From Bombyx mori (lineage: Eukaryota; Arthropoda; Insecta; Lepidoptera; Bombycidae): DNA of 64,000 nt. The position numbers and the translations under genes were made by a program. Shown one piece after another: positions 22,301 through 35,100 of the stretch (positions are counted from its first letter, which is position 1; every line of letters starts with the position of its first letter). The notes beneath the pieces were generated by a model. The model worked only from the letters and a program-made list of their open reading frames with translations. It did no database searches and had not been told where the DNA came from. The stretch covers positions 3,982,001 to 4,046,000 of the forward strand of contig NC_085131.1 of NCBI RefSeq assembly GCF_030269925.1, given 5' to 3'.

Positions 22301-24643
22301 GTCATTAACTGTCATAAAATTAGCTCAGAGTGGGATGCGGGAATAGACATTCATGAAAATGACCTTCACGCAATATTGTGATAAAACAGACTAATTTATT
22401 ATTACAATTAAATTGAAATTTTGCATAAATACCTGTTTCTTTTCCATTTTCGCTTTTATGTCCCTGGCTAAAGTGTAAAATGCATATTCAACATTTAACG
22501 AGTCTTTTGCTGATGTCTCCACAAATTTTATCTGATATTCTATGGCTAATTGTTCACCTCGCTCCTTTGATACCTGTACAATACATTGAGAACCATAATT
22601 ATATTAGCACAAATAAGCGATGTTATGTTCTTATTAGTATCATAAATGAATTTGTAGAAATGATTATGTTTACTCAGTTATAATCATTAACATAAGAATT
22701 TTAAATCAACTCTATTTGAGTCGACTATTATCAAAGGCGGCAATCTGACTTTTGGACAATGATTGGTAAATCAGAAAAACGAATTATTGACTTTGTATTC
22801 CATTGGCAGTCACAAAACTCTTCGGAACGACATCTTAGATAAATAACAGGTTAACTATTAACCTTTATTTAATGCAGGTTTTGAACCGTATTCTTTGAAG
22901 GAGACGATTATATTCAAATAAATCTGTATTGACATATCAATAAAAAATTTTTGTCCAAATGTACAGATTGCCGCCTTTGATAATAGACGACTCATTTATC
23001 CACCTGTCTTTGAGAATCTAAGTCACACTTATTTCCAAGTATCATTTTCTCAACATCAGCACTGGCATTCTCTTCAATGTTCCTAATCCAATTCTTAATG
23101 TTTTCAAAGCTCTTCTCATTCGTAACATCGTAGACAAGCATAATTCCCATAGAACCACGGTAGTATGCTGTTGTTATTGTACGGAATCTCTCTTGACCAG
23201 CAGTATCCCTAAAATGATATAGAAATTGACTTAATGTTTTGATTCTGTTAGGCAGATAACATTTGAACCAAAATTACATAAATATGGTGAGTAAATGAAC
23301 GTTGAGATTTAATTACACATCAATCAAGCAGCAACAATCTATTGACAGTGTATTAGAAAATTCAACCAAAATTCTCATTTAATTGTGTGAAAAAATGAAG
23401 CTGTTAAAATATTATTGTTAACTAATGTTACTGTACTATTATATGTTGCATCATTTATTTCATTAGTTGGATCAACTCATACAAGATTCAGACAACTCAT
23501 ACACACTTAATACATGCATGCATATTGAACAAAACATACTCTTAAAACAATTATTCATAAAGTTGTCATGAAATATTAATAAAGACTATTTATTTATGAA
23601 AAGCCTATTATATACTATATCAACTTTGACAAATTCCCAAAAAACTTTTAGGAATTTATGTTAAGATTGAATTATTATGTTCTTCTTTCTTTGCAAGCTG
23701 ACAAAAAAACTTAAAAGCCAGTCCTGTAAGTTACCAGAGCAAATAGAAATCAAAACATGAATAATGTTTGAATGATGTCCCACCATTCAAAAAAGAAAGC
23801 ATGACTTCTTTGTGTCAAAAGTAGGCTTTTACTTTTATGGTGGTATTAGCCTTGGTGGGTTCAACAATATGATTTACCACTAGTATTATTTTTCACCATT
23901 CTTCATTGTATTACTTTGTGATACACTAAATTTAAATAAGTACTAATTTAAAAAATGGTAATTTACAATTTAAATTTTGTATTATTGTAATACAATAATC
24001 CAGTGATTCAAATTAATTACCAAAAAAAATAATGTAAGAAGATTAAATATGCAATGTGAGACAAACTATAATGTACATTAATTCATTGATTATTACTTAC
24101 ATACTGATAATGAACATGTAAAATATAATTTTAATACATAAATCTACAGTAAAAATAACAATGAAACAACTTTTAAATTTCTTTAATCCAAATATGATAA
24201 TCTTTTGTTAAAGAATAAAACTCACCATATTTGTAATTTAACTTTTTTGCCATCAAGGTCTATTGTTCGAATTTTAAAGTCGATACCTGGAAACAAAAAC
24301 CCATTGAAACTGGAGGGACTAATTAAAATTAGTGAGTATGATGTCATTAATTCTAGTGTCCTTTAAATTAATAAGGGTTTCGTTATAAAGGCCGCGCCCT
24401 GATCATCATGTATTTAAAAAATGAAACAATGAATAGGAAACAAAAAACACTTCCATTACCTACAATAAGTGTACAAAAAAATTCTTCACTGACACTTTTG
24501 ATCTGAAGAAACCACTTACCAATTGTGGATATAAAGGAGATGTTAAATGCATCTTCAGAAAATCTAAATAGTATTGATGTTTTTCCCACTCCCGAATCTC
24601 CGATTAGAAGTAATTTGAATAAACAATCGTAAGTTTTTGCCAT
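16228..24643 (-). CDS. Rab8: Rab8 small GTPase, complete (5 exons)
   Basis: Rab8 directs vesicles from the trans-Golgi and recycling endosomes to the plasma membrane. Exons are 24643-24520, 24286-24226, 23208-23004, 22573-22433 and 16329-16228, all GT-AG and in frame, giving 210 residues. The P-loop is GDSGVGKT, switch I is FISTIG|IDFKIR, and [24 protein letters not shown] and ETSAKDS are the remaining G motifs. Rab8/10-type features are [20 protein letters not shown] and [13 protein letters not shown]. The ending [12 protein letters not shown] closely resembles Rab8 tails; the cysteine of CSVL would be geranylgeranylated. The last intron, 6.1 kb, is filled with nested transposons, and a MITE takes up most of the intron between exons 3 and 4. 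Rab10 is the main alternative, but the single-cysteine C-terminus argues for Rab8. Confidence 0.93.
16406..16950 (-). mobile_element. PIF/Harbinger-like relic with TAA duplication and a MADF-like fragment
   Basis: Ends TGCCGGCCACTCACATGCG and, inverted, CACCGGTCACTCACATGCG are flanked by TAA at 16403-16405 and 16951-16953. TWA duplications are typical of PIF/Harbinger. Inside, on the minus strand (16772-16572), an open frame reads [12 protein letters not shown] then [11 protein letters not shown], matching the helical core of MADF domains that accompany this superfamily. Most of the element is missing. Confidence 0.78.
16572..16772 (-). pseudogene. MADF-domain fragment inside the Harbinger-like relic
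   Basis: A 66-codon frame with [15 protein letters not shown] and [10 protein letters not shown] resembles the W..I....... ELK..I..LR pattern of MADF domains. It stops where the next helix (LR) should follow, and it has no transposase. I call it a decayed fragment, not a host gene. Confidence 0.6.
17889..19103 (+). mobile_element. Tc1/mariner-IS630-like element, internally deleted
   Basis: Terminal repeats ATCGGCAAACTTCTTGAGCA (left) and ACCGGCAAACTTCTTGAGCA (right, inverted) are each flanked by TA (17887-17888, 19104-19105). A plus-strand frame from 18184 has a helix-turn-helix stretch ([18 protein letters not shown]) and then [14 protein letters not shown] further frame has [15 protein letters not shown], then the frame jumps to an acidic tail with [11 protein letters not shown]. 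The DDE catalytic core is absent. Confidence 0.8.
18184..18919 (+). pseudogene. Broken transposase of the 17889-19103 element
   Basis: The first ATG (18184) is followed two codons later by TGA, probably a CGA-to-TGA change. The frame is then open through the DNA-binding region to 18534. Another frame continues the family's RWKK segment to about 18715, and the acidic C-terminus lies at 18731-18919. It cannot encode an active transposase. Confidence 0.7.
19887..20133 (+). mobile_element. Bm1-type SINE, body
   Basis: It runs from TGGTGGTAGGACCTCTTGTG to CCAACTAAAGCAATAAAAAAA and lacks the tRNA-like head. It lies in the long last intron of Rab8. Confidence 0.9.
20134..22432. other. Part of the long last Rab8 intron, no genes seen
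   Basis: AT-rich. Besides the dispersed repeat at 20480-20600 I can identify nothing; open frames at 21303-21548 and 21605-21793 lack family features and look random. Confidence 0.5.
20480..20600. repeat. Dispersed repeat, GCACATGCATCA family
   Basis: The stretch TGAACGTCATTCTCGCAGAC through CTGCACATGCATCAAGGA recurs at 44085-44205 with the same order of words. Class unknown. Confidence 0.55.
22718..22993. mobile_element. MITE with GAGTCG terminal repeats in a Rab8 intron
   Basis: A 276-bp element with GAGTCGACTATTATCAAAGG at one end and its complement at the other, flanked by ATTT (22714-22717, 22994-22997). Its right duplication ends 6 bp before the Rab8 exon-3 donor. Confidence 0.85.
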
Positions 24644-25298
24644 TTTTACAACAATCTGATTACGCTAATACACATAGCCTGCCATTCATTTGGCATTTTT
24701 CAATCTCCACTAGTGATGTGAAACGAATTTTAATTTTCTATAGTAAATTAGTCACATGAGATACTGATTTTTTTAATAATAGTTAAATTGAAAAAATAAA
24801 CATTTATTTACATAAATTATGTAAAAAATATTTGTAACTTAAATTTATTTATATGAACTATAAATAAGGAAGTTTGTTTATGATTATAAGTAATTGATAT
24901 TTGATTTTTTTTTAATTTTTTGTGCTAGGTGAAAAGTGTTGATTATGTGTTTATTTATGATTTGGTATTTTTAGCAACTACTTCTAATTTATGACTAAAC
25001 GAAAATATCGAGAGGTCGTTGCTCGTTTGTTAATAATGCAATCCACGTTACTAGTACAACAATAACAAAATTTGCATTTAGCCGTTTAAGTTACATTCCT
25101 TCTGCCTGTCCAATGCTCAAATTAAAGGAAAAATAATGACATTGACTGTTGACATGACTCAATTTTCAATTTGGTTTAAAATTTAAAATTAGCATGCAGT
25201 GTTGAGAGTTGATGCTGTTTATGTATATTACTAAAAAATAACAATAAAACAAATCTAATTGAATGGAATACTAATCGTAATTTGTCCACCGCTGAAAA
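24644..25298. promoter_or_regulatory. Head-to-head promoter interval of Rab8 and RPB7
   Basis: 655 bp separate the two start codons, which are transcribed outward. The interval is AT-rich and contains no recognisable repeat. No TATA element is clearly placed for either gene. The assignment as a shared promoter comes from gene geometry only. Confidence 0.5.
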
Positions 25299-28200
25299 AT
25301 GTTCTACCACGTATGATATTTTATTTTCCTGTTTCACTCTGTTTAAAATGAACGCCAATGCATTCGTTTTGTAAATAAAACTTTTCAGATTTCATTGGAG
25401 CACGAAATTTTGTTACATCCGAAATATTTCGGTCCACAACTATTGGAGACAGTCAAACAGAAGCTATACACTGATGTGGAAGGCACCTGTACTGGCAAGT
25501 AAGTCGGTATTAATTGGCCGTAGGCCCACTGAGTTATGTTCGAACAAGACCTAGCGACTTGATTGCGATGTGAGTAACGCTTCGCTAATTTCCACATTAT
25601 ATTTATTTCTGTAACTATGGAGTGTATAAAATACTTTTCATCTTTAATATCGGAAATAAATACTGGAATGAACTGTCTTCCCTGCAGCTGCTGCTCAGAA
25701 GTCGCACTCTACTCACAAGTGTTACATGAATAGAAAATAAGGTCTGAAATAGGCTTAAACAGGAACTGACAGTAACTTTTGCTTTTTATATTTATTATTC
25801 TAGATCTGGGATGCCCAAACTATTTCCATAGCCCATAGCAAAATCACTTTTACAAAACCCTTTCTCTAGTTTTTTTCCTATTAATACAAAACACTTACCA
25901 ATTTTAAAATTTGCTAAACTGATCCCGTTAGCAATCATCTAAGCAATAAAAAAAAAAAACATTAGGAAACCTGGCTCTAGATAAATTATTTCATGATTTA
26001 TGGAACAATTGTTAAAAAGTGGTTATCTGAGCCCATAACAATTATAATATCAATGTATAATTATTATAGCAACATCAATGTATAATATCACTTAATGATA
26101 AATTGAGTTGATATCTCAATGGCATTCCAAACTCCTTTACCACACTTCAAACTGGAATGAAGGATTGCTTTGTGGCAAAAATAAACTAGAGGGTGGTTGG
26201 TATTCACTGAAAAAAGCTCAAATATTGCCTTACTGCCATTACATATTTAACTAACTGTTCTCTGAATTTATTGTGCAATTTGTGAACAAAATACAGTGAA
26301 AAGCAAAACATTTTTAGATATGGATTTGTCATCGCGGTAACTCAAATAGACAATATCGGAGCTGGTCTCATACAACATGGACAAGGGTTTGTCATGTACC
26401 CTGTTAAATACAAAGCTGTTGTGTTCAGACCATTCAAAGGAGAAGTTTTAGATGGTATTGTCACACAAGTAAACAAGGTGACTTAAACTATTAAAATTAT
26501 GCTTAATGTTATTTCGGGTGAGTTGGAATCTTTTCTGAAGTAAGATAGTAGAACTGGTAATTCCTAACAAAGTGAAATTAATCACAAATAGAAACTTACA
26601 AAATAACAAATATTATAAGTTAGTTTTATTATATTGCGGTTATATTTTCAGAAAAAGTTTCCTTCACCCTGTAATTAATCTAGAGTATGCTGTTTTAGTA
26701 CCACCATTTATAAATCAACAGTTTACTTTAGTAACACCTACCCCCTATTTATACGGTACCTATTATACTTGATTTTGGCTTTTTCACATTATGTAAATTT
26801 ATGAAAATGTATACATTGGTTGCATATTAACATTATTGGGTCTCATTAATTTGGCAACACTGATGCAATAATGTACTAGTCTCTGTATTGTGGTATGTCA
26901 CATGCATTAAGTGAATTATATACCTTTAATATGTAACCAAACAGAAAGTAGATCATGAAAAAGCAATTGAAAAAAATATTAGTGCTGTAGTAGTAGCGGA
27001 AGTTTATTTTACATGCTTTCAAATAGCACAAATAAAGATTTTATTTTACACTGTTTTGTAACTGATATATCTTCAGTATAAATAGGGGATAGGTGTATAC
27101 TAAAATGTCTCTTTTATTAAGTAAAATAAATCAAATTTAATTTAAAGAGCCACTTACAAGGTTTTCCGCCCATAATTTTTTTAATACCGTTGTTGTCAGG
27201 CCCTCTTACAACTTATCTGATGGCAAGTAGTAACTATCGTTCATGTCAGTAATGCCAAGGGCACAGCCACATCAAGTCGTAATTAAAATTGTAAATTTAC
27301 TATGTTTAATGTTTTTAGGTTGGCATGTTTGCGCAAATAGGACCTCTCAAATGTTTTATATCCCATCATGTGAGTATTCAGAGTGAATTATATAATTAAG
27401 CTTAAATTATTTTAAAATTATCAAGAGTATTCCTTCCTAAAAATATTGAGCCCCTCAGCCCATCTACCAATTACACCCGTTTGGTGAAAGATCTTCCCTT
27501 TGTCTTATACTACCAAATAATATTTTATAACCCAGAAAGGTTTACAAATTTTTGTACCATAAAATGAAATTATAAAAATATTTTTATTTTACAGTCAATA
27601 CCAGACTATATGGAGTTCTGTCCTAATGTAAATCCTCCATGTTATAAGAGTAAACAAGAGGATAGCGTAATACAAGAAGAGGATGTGATCCGATTAAAGA
27701 TTGTTGGTACGAGGGTTGACGCGAGTGGCATTGTAAGACATTGTTTTAATAATTATGTTTAAAATATCCATGATGGAATATTTGTATATAAGTATATAGT
27801 AGAAAACTAATCAGTCCTCCATTTACTTTCAACATAAGTTGGTCGTGCAATAAAAAAATAATAAAATAGTCACAATTGCTATTAAGTCATGTGTTATATT
27901 GTAAGGTGTCACAGATTCTGCTTTGAAAAAAAAAACAATCTTTTTGTTTTTATTACTGACATTTATTTTTGAAAAGGTGCAAAAAAAGTTTGAAATGAAA
28001 TTTATTTAATTCAAAAGCTAAACATAATGTCGAATTCTGGACAATTTTTTCATAGTTTTCCCTAAATGTATATTGTAAATCACAAGAGTTCTACATTATT
28101 ACTATCAGTGTTGCCAATCGACATCAAAAATATTTTTAACGATAAGCATATGCGAATACGCACTAATAGACACATTTCTATTAAATTTCAAAGTTTCGTA

Positions 28201-28349
28201 CATAAATTTATAATCAATGTAAAACAGGTATGTAATGTCTAAAATAATAATATTTAATATTAGATCATTAACAAAATGTCGAAAATTTTGTTTTACAGTT
28301 TGCAATCGGGACTTTAATTGGAGACTATTTGGGATTAGTACCACAATAA
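25299..28349 (+). CDS. Rpb7: RNA polymerase II subunit RPB7, complete (6 exons)
   Basis: RPB7 forms the stalk of RNA polymerase II with RPB4 and contacts emerging RNA. Exons are 25299-25310 (only ATG TTC TAC CAC), 25389-25498, 26318-26477, 27319-27369, 27595-27732 and 28299-28349 (TAA), adding to 173 residues, the usual RPB7 length. The translated start is [19 protein letters not shown]. Further hallmarks are [36 protein letters not shown] and VDGxVTQVNKxG-type sequence at the start of the S1/OB domain. [17 protein letters not shown]-type [21 protein letters not shown] and the ending GDYLGLVPQ follow. The 12-bp first exon is confirmed by its GTATGA donor at 25311 and in-frame junction. A polyadenylation signal lies near 28464. 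Confidence 0.96.
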
Positions 28350-29127
28350 CTTGAAATTTATGTAACACAATTACAGAACACGTTATGCGAAGGATTGAAC
28401 TACCACGCCTCAATTTTTAACGTTAGGAATATTCATAGTCTTAAGAATTAAATGAGTACAATGAAATAAAACGATATTTTCATACTTTTTTCTTTTATTT
28501 GGCATTCAAAAAAATAATCGAATTATCTATTATAAAAAACCTTCAAAACATACACAATAACAAAAACATACATAAAAACGAAGTTCAATATTTGGACACT
28601 CAGTCTATTTGGGCAGTGTTCATGGTGGTTTGAAATAATAATAAAAATTGATACATTATTAAGATTTACAATTGAGCGTTTGACTGTATGAGTAACCATA
28701 TAAGGAAAATAGAATAACAAAATTATAGAAATTGAATACAGTATATCGAACAGAGGATTTCCAAAGTTGAAAAAATTAGAACTATGATTACATTGAATCA
28801 CAAACTGTCATAACTCTAGTAAGTAAGCAGGAAAAGCTAATTTGCCACTTTCGCATTATTTCAGATTATTATAATATTTTTTCAAAGTCAATCAGTAAAT
28901 TTTTCATAACTATATAAATAATCACTTATGTATAATAATCGAATAATCAATATCGAATATAATCGATAATTGTATTTAGTTAAATCGATAATAAAATATT
29001 ATCGAAAGTGTTAATGTCTTTGGTGTACCAATTGCCTATGTACAAATTTATATTTTAATTGTATTCTACTAGTCGCCTATGAGACGAAATAACTGATATT
29101 TTTTGCGAGACTGATATTTTTTTTATT

Positions 29128-29207
29128 TTTTATTGCTTAGATGTGTGGACGAGCTCACAGCCCACCTGGTGTTAAGTGGTTACTGGAGCCCATAGACATC
29201 TATAAAA
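29128..29207 (-). mobile_element. Bm1-type SINE, 3' fragment
   Basis: TTATTGCTTAGATGTGTGGACGAGC through GGAGCCCATAGACATC only. Confidence 0.85.
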
Positions 29208-31948
29208 GATAAATCTATTTGTATGGTTGTTATGGTTAGCCATAACGCTGCTGGTATTTGTTATAGGGTTTTTTCACAAGAGACACCAGTTATTCCATTT
29301 AATTGCGAATCGGCTGTGCAAATATTAGTATAACTAATGAAATAGTGAATTGAATACTACGTATTATTCGTATGGCATCTAACGAAAATAATACTCAGTT
29401 TTGAGATCAGACACAAGCCTATATATCTGTGTCAAATAAAGCACCAAATGAATTTGCATGTAAATATAGAATGCATCAATTAAGAAAATCAGAGTACATA
29501 CAATTATATTGGACTAAAATGGTTTTAGGTTTAAAAGCAATTATTATTCTCACTATACAATAATAAACTATTCAAATTACATAATTTCAGAGATTACCTT
29601 ATTGCCAGTCGTCGTTTATATTGATTGATTTAAAATTGATCAATACCAATTACCTAGGTACACAGTAATACGATTTTTTGTCAATATGAAACAAGTCATT
29701 CGGAGTAGACCCGAAAAAATATTTGTTAAAATAAATATCAGGACTTAGAACATACACAAATCTATTACATAAAAACACATTTTGAATTTAATTTAAAGTT
29801 CAATTCAATTCAATTCAAAAACAAACTTTTATTGAAGCCTAATGTAATTTACCTAATGTTCACTTAACTTACCTTTCAAGTACAGTATTTATTTTTCTTT
29901 TCTAACCTCACACTTTATTTTATCATAATATAATATATTTTTTTATAATATTAAATATATTCAACCCGAGTGGGTCGATCATATCCTATGATCGAATCAT
30001 AAATATCTAATTGTTTTCTACAATAAATATTTGAGATATAACATTGTGCATAAAACACGATTATATTTTATAAGAGTCGATCGTTTTAAAACAATGAATA
30101 TTTATTTTGCATTTACAATAAAATTTGCACACAAATGATCACTGAAAAAGCTTACATGTCTGTTGGAAAATATATGTGTTCTGCAAGATGAAACTGCATT
30201 GTTGTGTGCCAACAAGTTAGGGAAATCTTATTATTTCCATCAACAATTTCGACTTGTAGAAAACACACATAATTCAACATATTTCAGCTTTATACAAGGC
30301 ACGAAACAAGATGGGAACTATTATAGAATTTAAAGCAATTCATCTTATTGAACAACGACATTTATACATGTTTGTAATCGAAACATTTTCAAAAGTAAAT
30401 CCACAATGTCACATTCAATTAGTACTATGTATATCGTTGGGAGCATTGATAATAATGAAAAAACAAGAGATCGTTTAGTTCACTTCAGTAAACTATTTAA
30501 ATACTTATTTTCTCTTAATATTTTTATTTCTGGGGCTTCAAATAGTCATAGGGTAAAAATTATGGGAATTTGTGACACACACCAAATTTTTGAAGTGTAT
30601 AATTTAATTAGAATACTTAAATCGAATACGCACTATTTAAGATGTAGTTAGTATAGTGGGTCAGGCTCAGCTAAACACCAAGTTATCGATATTATTTTGT
30701 ATAGTTTAGTATCATTCGATACATTCATTACAATATCGATGTTTTAAAAAGAAATACCATAGATCAAGGGGAACGGATAACCCTAATGATGAAGTAATCG
30801 ATATCACGGAACATCTCTATCTAAAAACATCAAAATTTCTTAACAGTAACAACATTAATGATATCGAATAACATCTATAATACCGGAATATATTTTGTGT
30901 CTTAAATTGAAAAAAATGTTGTAAAACTTCGAGACGAGCATCCACCGATGGCTTTATTTGATAGGTTTTTCTGTATTTCGGCAAACGAACCATGAATGCT
31001 GAATCGTATGACAACGACCACGCCATTTATAATTGGAACACAACTGTTTCGCGGAAGTAATAAGACGATGGTTCCCACTTAAGTGGGGATCCTCCTAGTA
31101 CGACCAGTTCACATGCCACATAGATTACTACAATATTCAAGTCAATATTTTACCCATTTTTTCCTGTTTAAAATCACAATCTACTACAAGAAATCTACAA
31201 GAAGGGAATATAACGATTAATTTTAAATGTTAAAACCACAGAACTATTTATTATATATATTATTATTCGTGTAGATTGCTTCCCCGTGGCATGGCAAATT
31301 AAATCGTCCATTGCTGCACACCAAACCGAACACCACTTCTATTAATCCACCTGATTTATTATTCGAGTCGATGTATATAATTTTTTTAGCAAACACAAAG
31401 CCCAATAAAACGTTTAGTTTAAATCACGATCGTATGATCGTATTACATTTTTAAAATAATCACTTGCAGCCGGTCCTAGCGTTAGTCTTTTGTATTATCG
31501 GAGTTTATAATTGAGCGAATGGTTTATTTATTACAACTGTATAATCTAAGAACAACCATTCTTCGAATACCATTATTAATATAAACCAGAAATTTGCCTA
31601 GTATAAATATTTTAACAAAGCTTCACAGTAAAGCGTAAATCGCAGTGACAGCTTAGTCGAGATTGCCATATCTATAGTTTCATACAAAACGTATTTATTA
31701 GGTGTTTCCGAAAATTTATAATTTCAATTCGTTTTTAAATTTAAATTTCATGAAACACCTATTTACGCTCAACGTTCTATAACTTCGTTTATGGCCAACT
31801 ATCTTTCGAGTTCAAACAAAGCAACTGACATTTTCACTGCACATTAACATCACTACAAACGAAATATGACTATTTAAGTATCCTATATCGATAACGAATT
31901 CAAATCGAAAAAAAATATCGATTTTTGATTGACTTAAATCAAACGAGA

Positions 31949-31998
31949 TGACGTCACGTTTCGTAAAGCTAGTGCGTTACGTAAGATTTGTCGACGTC
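31949..31998. promoter_or_regulatory. Cluster of CRE/bZIP-like palindromes
   Basis: TGACGTCA (31949-31956), TTACGTAA (31977-31984) and GACGTC (31993-31998) occur within 50 bp, some 180 bp beyond the myosin stop codon. Function is a guess; they could be part of the 3' UTR DNA by chance. Confidence 0.3.
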
Positions 31999-32177
31999 AT
32001 CGTTTTAGCGGAGACCGATACCGGCTAACATAGACAAGCTTAGTTTCCAAAAACGCTCGGGTGTGTGCGGTGGCGCGCCAGTCGTCGTTCAGGTGCGGCG
32101 TCGAGCGGTGGTGTCGCGGTGTCGCGGCGGCGCGGCGCTCAGCGCACGTGGAAGCACTGGCACTAGGCGGGCGCGGG

Positions 32178-35100
32178 TCACGAAGCGGGCGCCGCACCCG
32201 CGCCGCACGCATCCGCCACGGCGGGCGACACCGGGCCGCGCACGGCCTCAATGTAATCCTTGATCAGGGTCGCTATTTGATATGCCTGTCGAAACAACAA
32301 TTTTTTAATTACTAGCTGACTCGGCAGACTTCGTAGTGCCTCAATCGATAAATAAAACACCAAAATTTATGTATAAAATAAACTTAAAACAAACAAAAAG
32401 AATCCGTCCGGCGAGTTTTATAACGTTCTCGATAGCGTAAAAGGTAACTAGTATTTGTATGCAGTTGGAACACCGCCCCTAGCGGCAAACTTACGCAAAC
32501 ATTCCAACTCCATACAAATTTAAATTAACGTTTGCGCTATCGAGAAAGTTAATAAAACTCGCACTAAGCACACGGATCGGAATCGTGACCCACTGAGAAG
32601 AGTGAGAAACTCAGCGGGCAGTGTTAAATACACACCTGGTCAGTTGAGAGCACAAGTTTGGCGTGTTTCCGGTCGGCTCGCGTGACTAGGAGGAGAGCGC
32701 GAGGCGCCGGCGAGACCGCCAGCAGCTGCTCGTGATCGTGCGACACTAGCGCCACGCGCGAGCTGCGCCTCAGCAGCGTCAGGCCGCGCGCGTCCACCGC
32801 CAGCCACAGCGCGCGGGGCCAGTTCGACGTGAACGATTGCTGATCAAAAACACAAGTAGATTAATGAGTTTGTTATATATAAACATTTTGTGATGGTTGT
32901 TAAAGTATGTAAATAAAACAAATACACAATAAGCGTTTTGTGGGTCTCAAAGTAATTCCTGAATTTTATAAACATACATACATATCAATAATCAAATTAT
33001 TTTTATTGTCAGGATCAATATGTTTTGATGTATCAATTAAGAATACGTCACAAAAAGAACAATGCCCTAAAATCGTTTTTTCATCCGGAGTCTTCTTGCT
33101 GATCTTTTTCGATAGAATTATAAAGAAAAATATATGGGATTTAAAATATTAGCGTGATTGCTTCACCAGAATTTGGAGCCGTGGTAATCAATCACCTTTC
33201 ATTTTCATGAAGCTTACCGACGCTAGCGGCATATTAGCTAAGTCGCTGCTTGTCCGACTGATTAGAAGGGCATTTTTTAAACTTAACATTTGTCATAACA
33301 GCACAACCTATACTAATATATAAATCTACAGTGTTTTTTACGGACGTTCCGTTATAACTACTGAACCATACATCCGATTGACTTGAAACTTAGTATCCAT
33401 GTAGAAAATAGATGTACTTAATGGATGGATAGGCTAATATTTATATGAGTGTTGGGACTCCCTACACCAGTTGCGGGGGTGTTAATGATGAGAATCTTTG
33501 GGGGGGTGAGAAATAATAATGTTAATTTTAAATGCCCAGCGATGCGGACGGGTACAGCTAGTATAGAATAAAGAGAAATTCTATCAGATCAAAATACAAA
33601 ATGATGTCAATTATAGTAGGTACCATGACGTCAAAGACGGTGGCCCTGGTGAGCGGCCAGGAGGAGGCGAGCGTGAGTGCGCGCTGCATGGCGGCGTGCG
33701 GCGTGGTCCCGCGCAGCGCCAGGTGGTGGCGCCGCAGCGCCGGGGCCGGCAGCGCCGCGCCCGCCAGCCGCGCCGGCAGCACCGCGCCCGCCACCGCCGC
33801 GCACTCCTCGCCGCCAGAGCACTCGCCGCCCACCACTTGTGCGTGCAGCGCCGCCACCATCACCTGCACTCATAACACAACCATTCTTACATCACAAACA
33901 GTTTATCCTTTCTGTAATGCTAATGTTGGAAAGAGACGAAAGATTCGTTTCATTCGTTTGTTTGATCCAACCCACATACACTGTTTACACAAACACATCT
34001 GTACGGTGTGTCCAGGCACCCCTCTGTTTTCATACAACAACTCCAAGGTTTTGAGACATAATTGATAATAATATGTACTTTTAGGTTATTAAAATAATAT
34101 TTTGTGTAAATGTTTGAAAATAAATAAAAATTTAGTATTGATAAACTTAGATTAACTGATCAATGATATGGTAAAAATGATCTTATGCAAGTACGTGACG
34201 GCTTGCTGATGGTAGTACACGAGCTGTGTGTGCACGGTGTGTGCTTAGGCGAGTTTTTTAACGTTCTCAATTGCGTAAAAGTTAACACAAATTTGTATGA
34301 AGTTGGAACGTTTGCCGCTAGGCCAACTGCATACAAATTTGAGTTAACTATGTGGCTCAACAGACAATCACCGGCTTGAATTATTATATTAATCATTCGC
34401 AATCAATCTATACAGTTTTACTTAAGATCCCTTTAAGTTTGTTTGTGTCACATACTTGAATGTATAAATATGAAATAATTTTCACATCACGAATACAAAA
34501 TAAATCTTTGATTATCAATTAAATTAGTTTCTGAAGTTAAATTAAAATTAAAAATCAAACATAACAAAATGTATTTTACATACAGTGATTTCAATATGTT
34601 TTATTTATTTATTGCTTAGATGGATGGACGAGCTCACAGCCCACCTGGTGTTAAGTGGTTACTGGAGTCCATAGACATCTACAACGTAAATGCGCCATCC
34701 ACCTTGAGATATAAGTTCTAAAGTCTCAGTATAGTTACAACGGCTGCCCCACCCTTCAAACCGAAACGCATTACTGTTTCACGACAGAAATAGGCGCGGT
34801 GGTGGTACCTACCCGTGCGGACTCTCAAGAGGTCCTACCACCAGTAATAACGCAAATTATAATTTTGGTGGGTTTGATTTTTATTACACGATGTTATTCC
34901 TTCACCGTGGAAGTCAATCGTGAACATTTGTTGAGTACGTATTTCATTAGAAAAATTGGTACCCGCCTGCGGGATTCGAACACCGGTGCATCGCTCAACA
35001 CGAATGCACCGGACGTCTTATTCTTTAGACCACGACGACTTGTGAACTTCTAAATTTAAATAAAACACAACATACCGCTTCATCGGTCTCGATGGGCAGT

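Larger units (their letters stand above)
28350..32177. other. Interval between RPB7 and the myosin stop codon
   Basis: It probably contains the RPB7 3' end (AATAAA near 28464) and the myosin 3' UTR at its right. One Bm1 fragment (29128-29207) is recognisable. ATCGAT-type words are frequent around 28940-29000, 30680-30850 and 31890-31920. No convincing coding exon. Confidence 0.5.
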
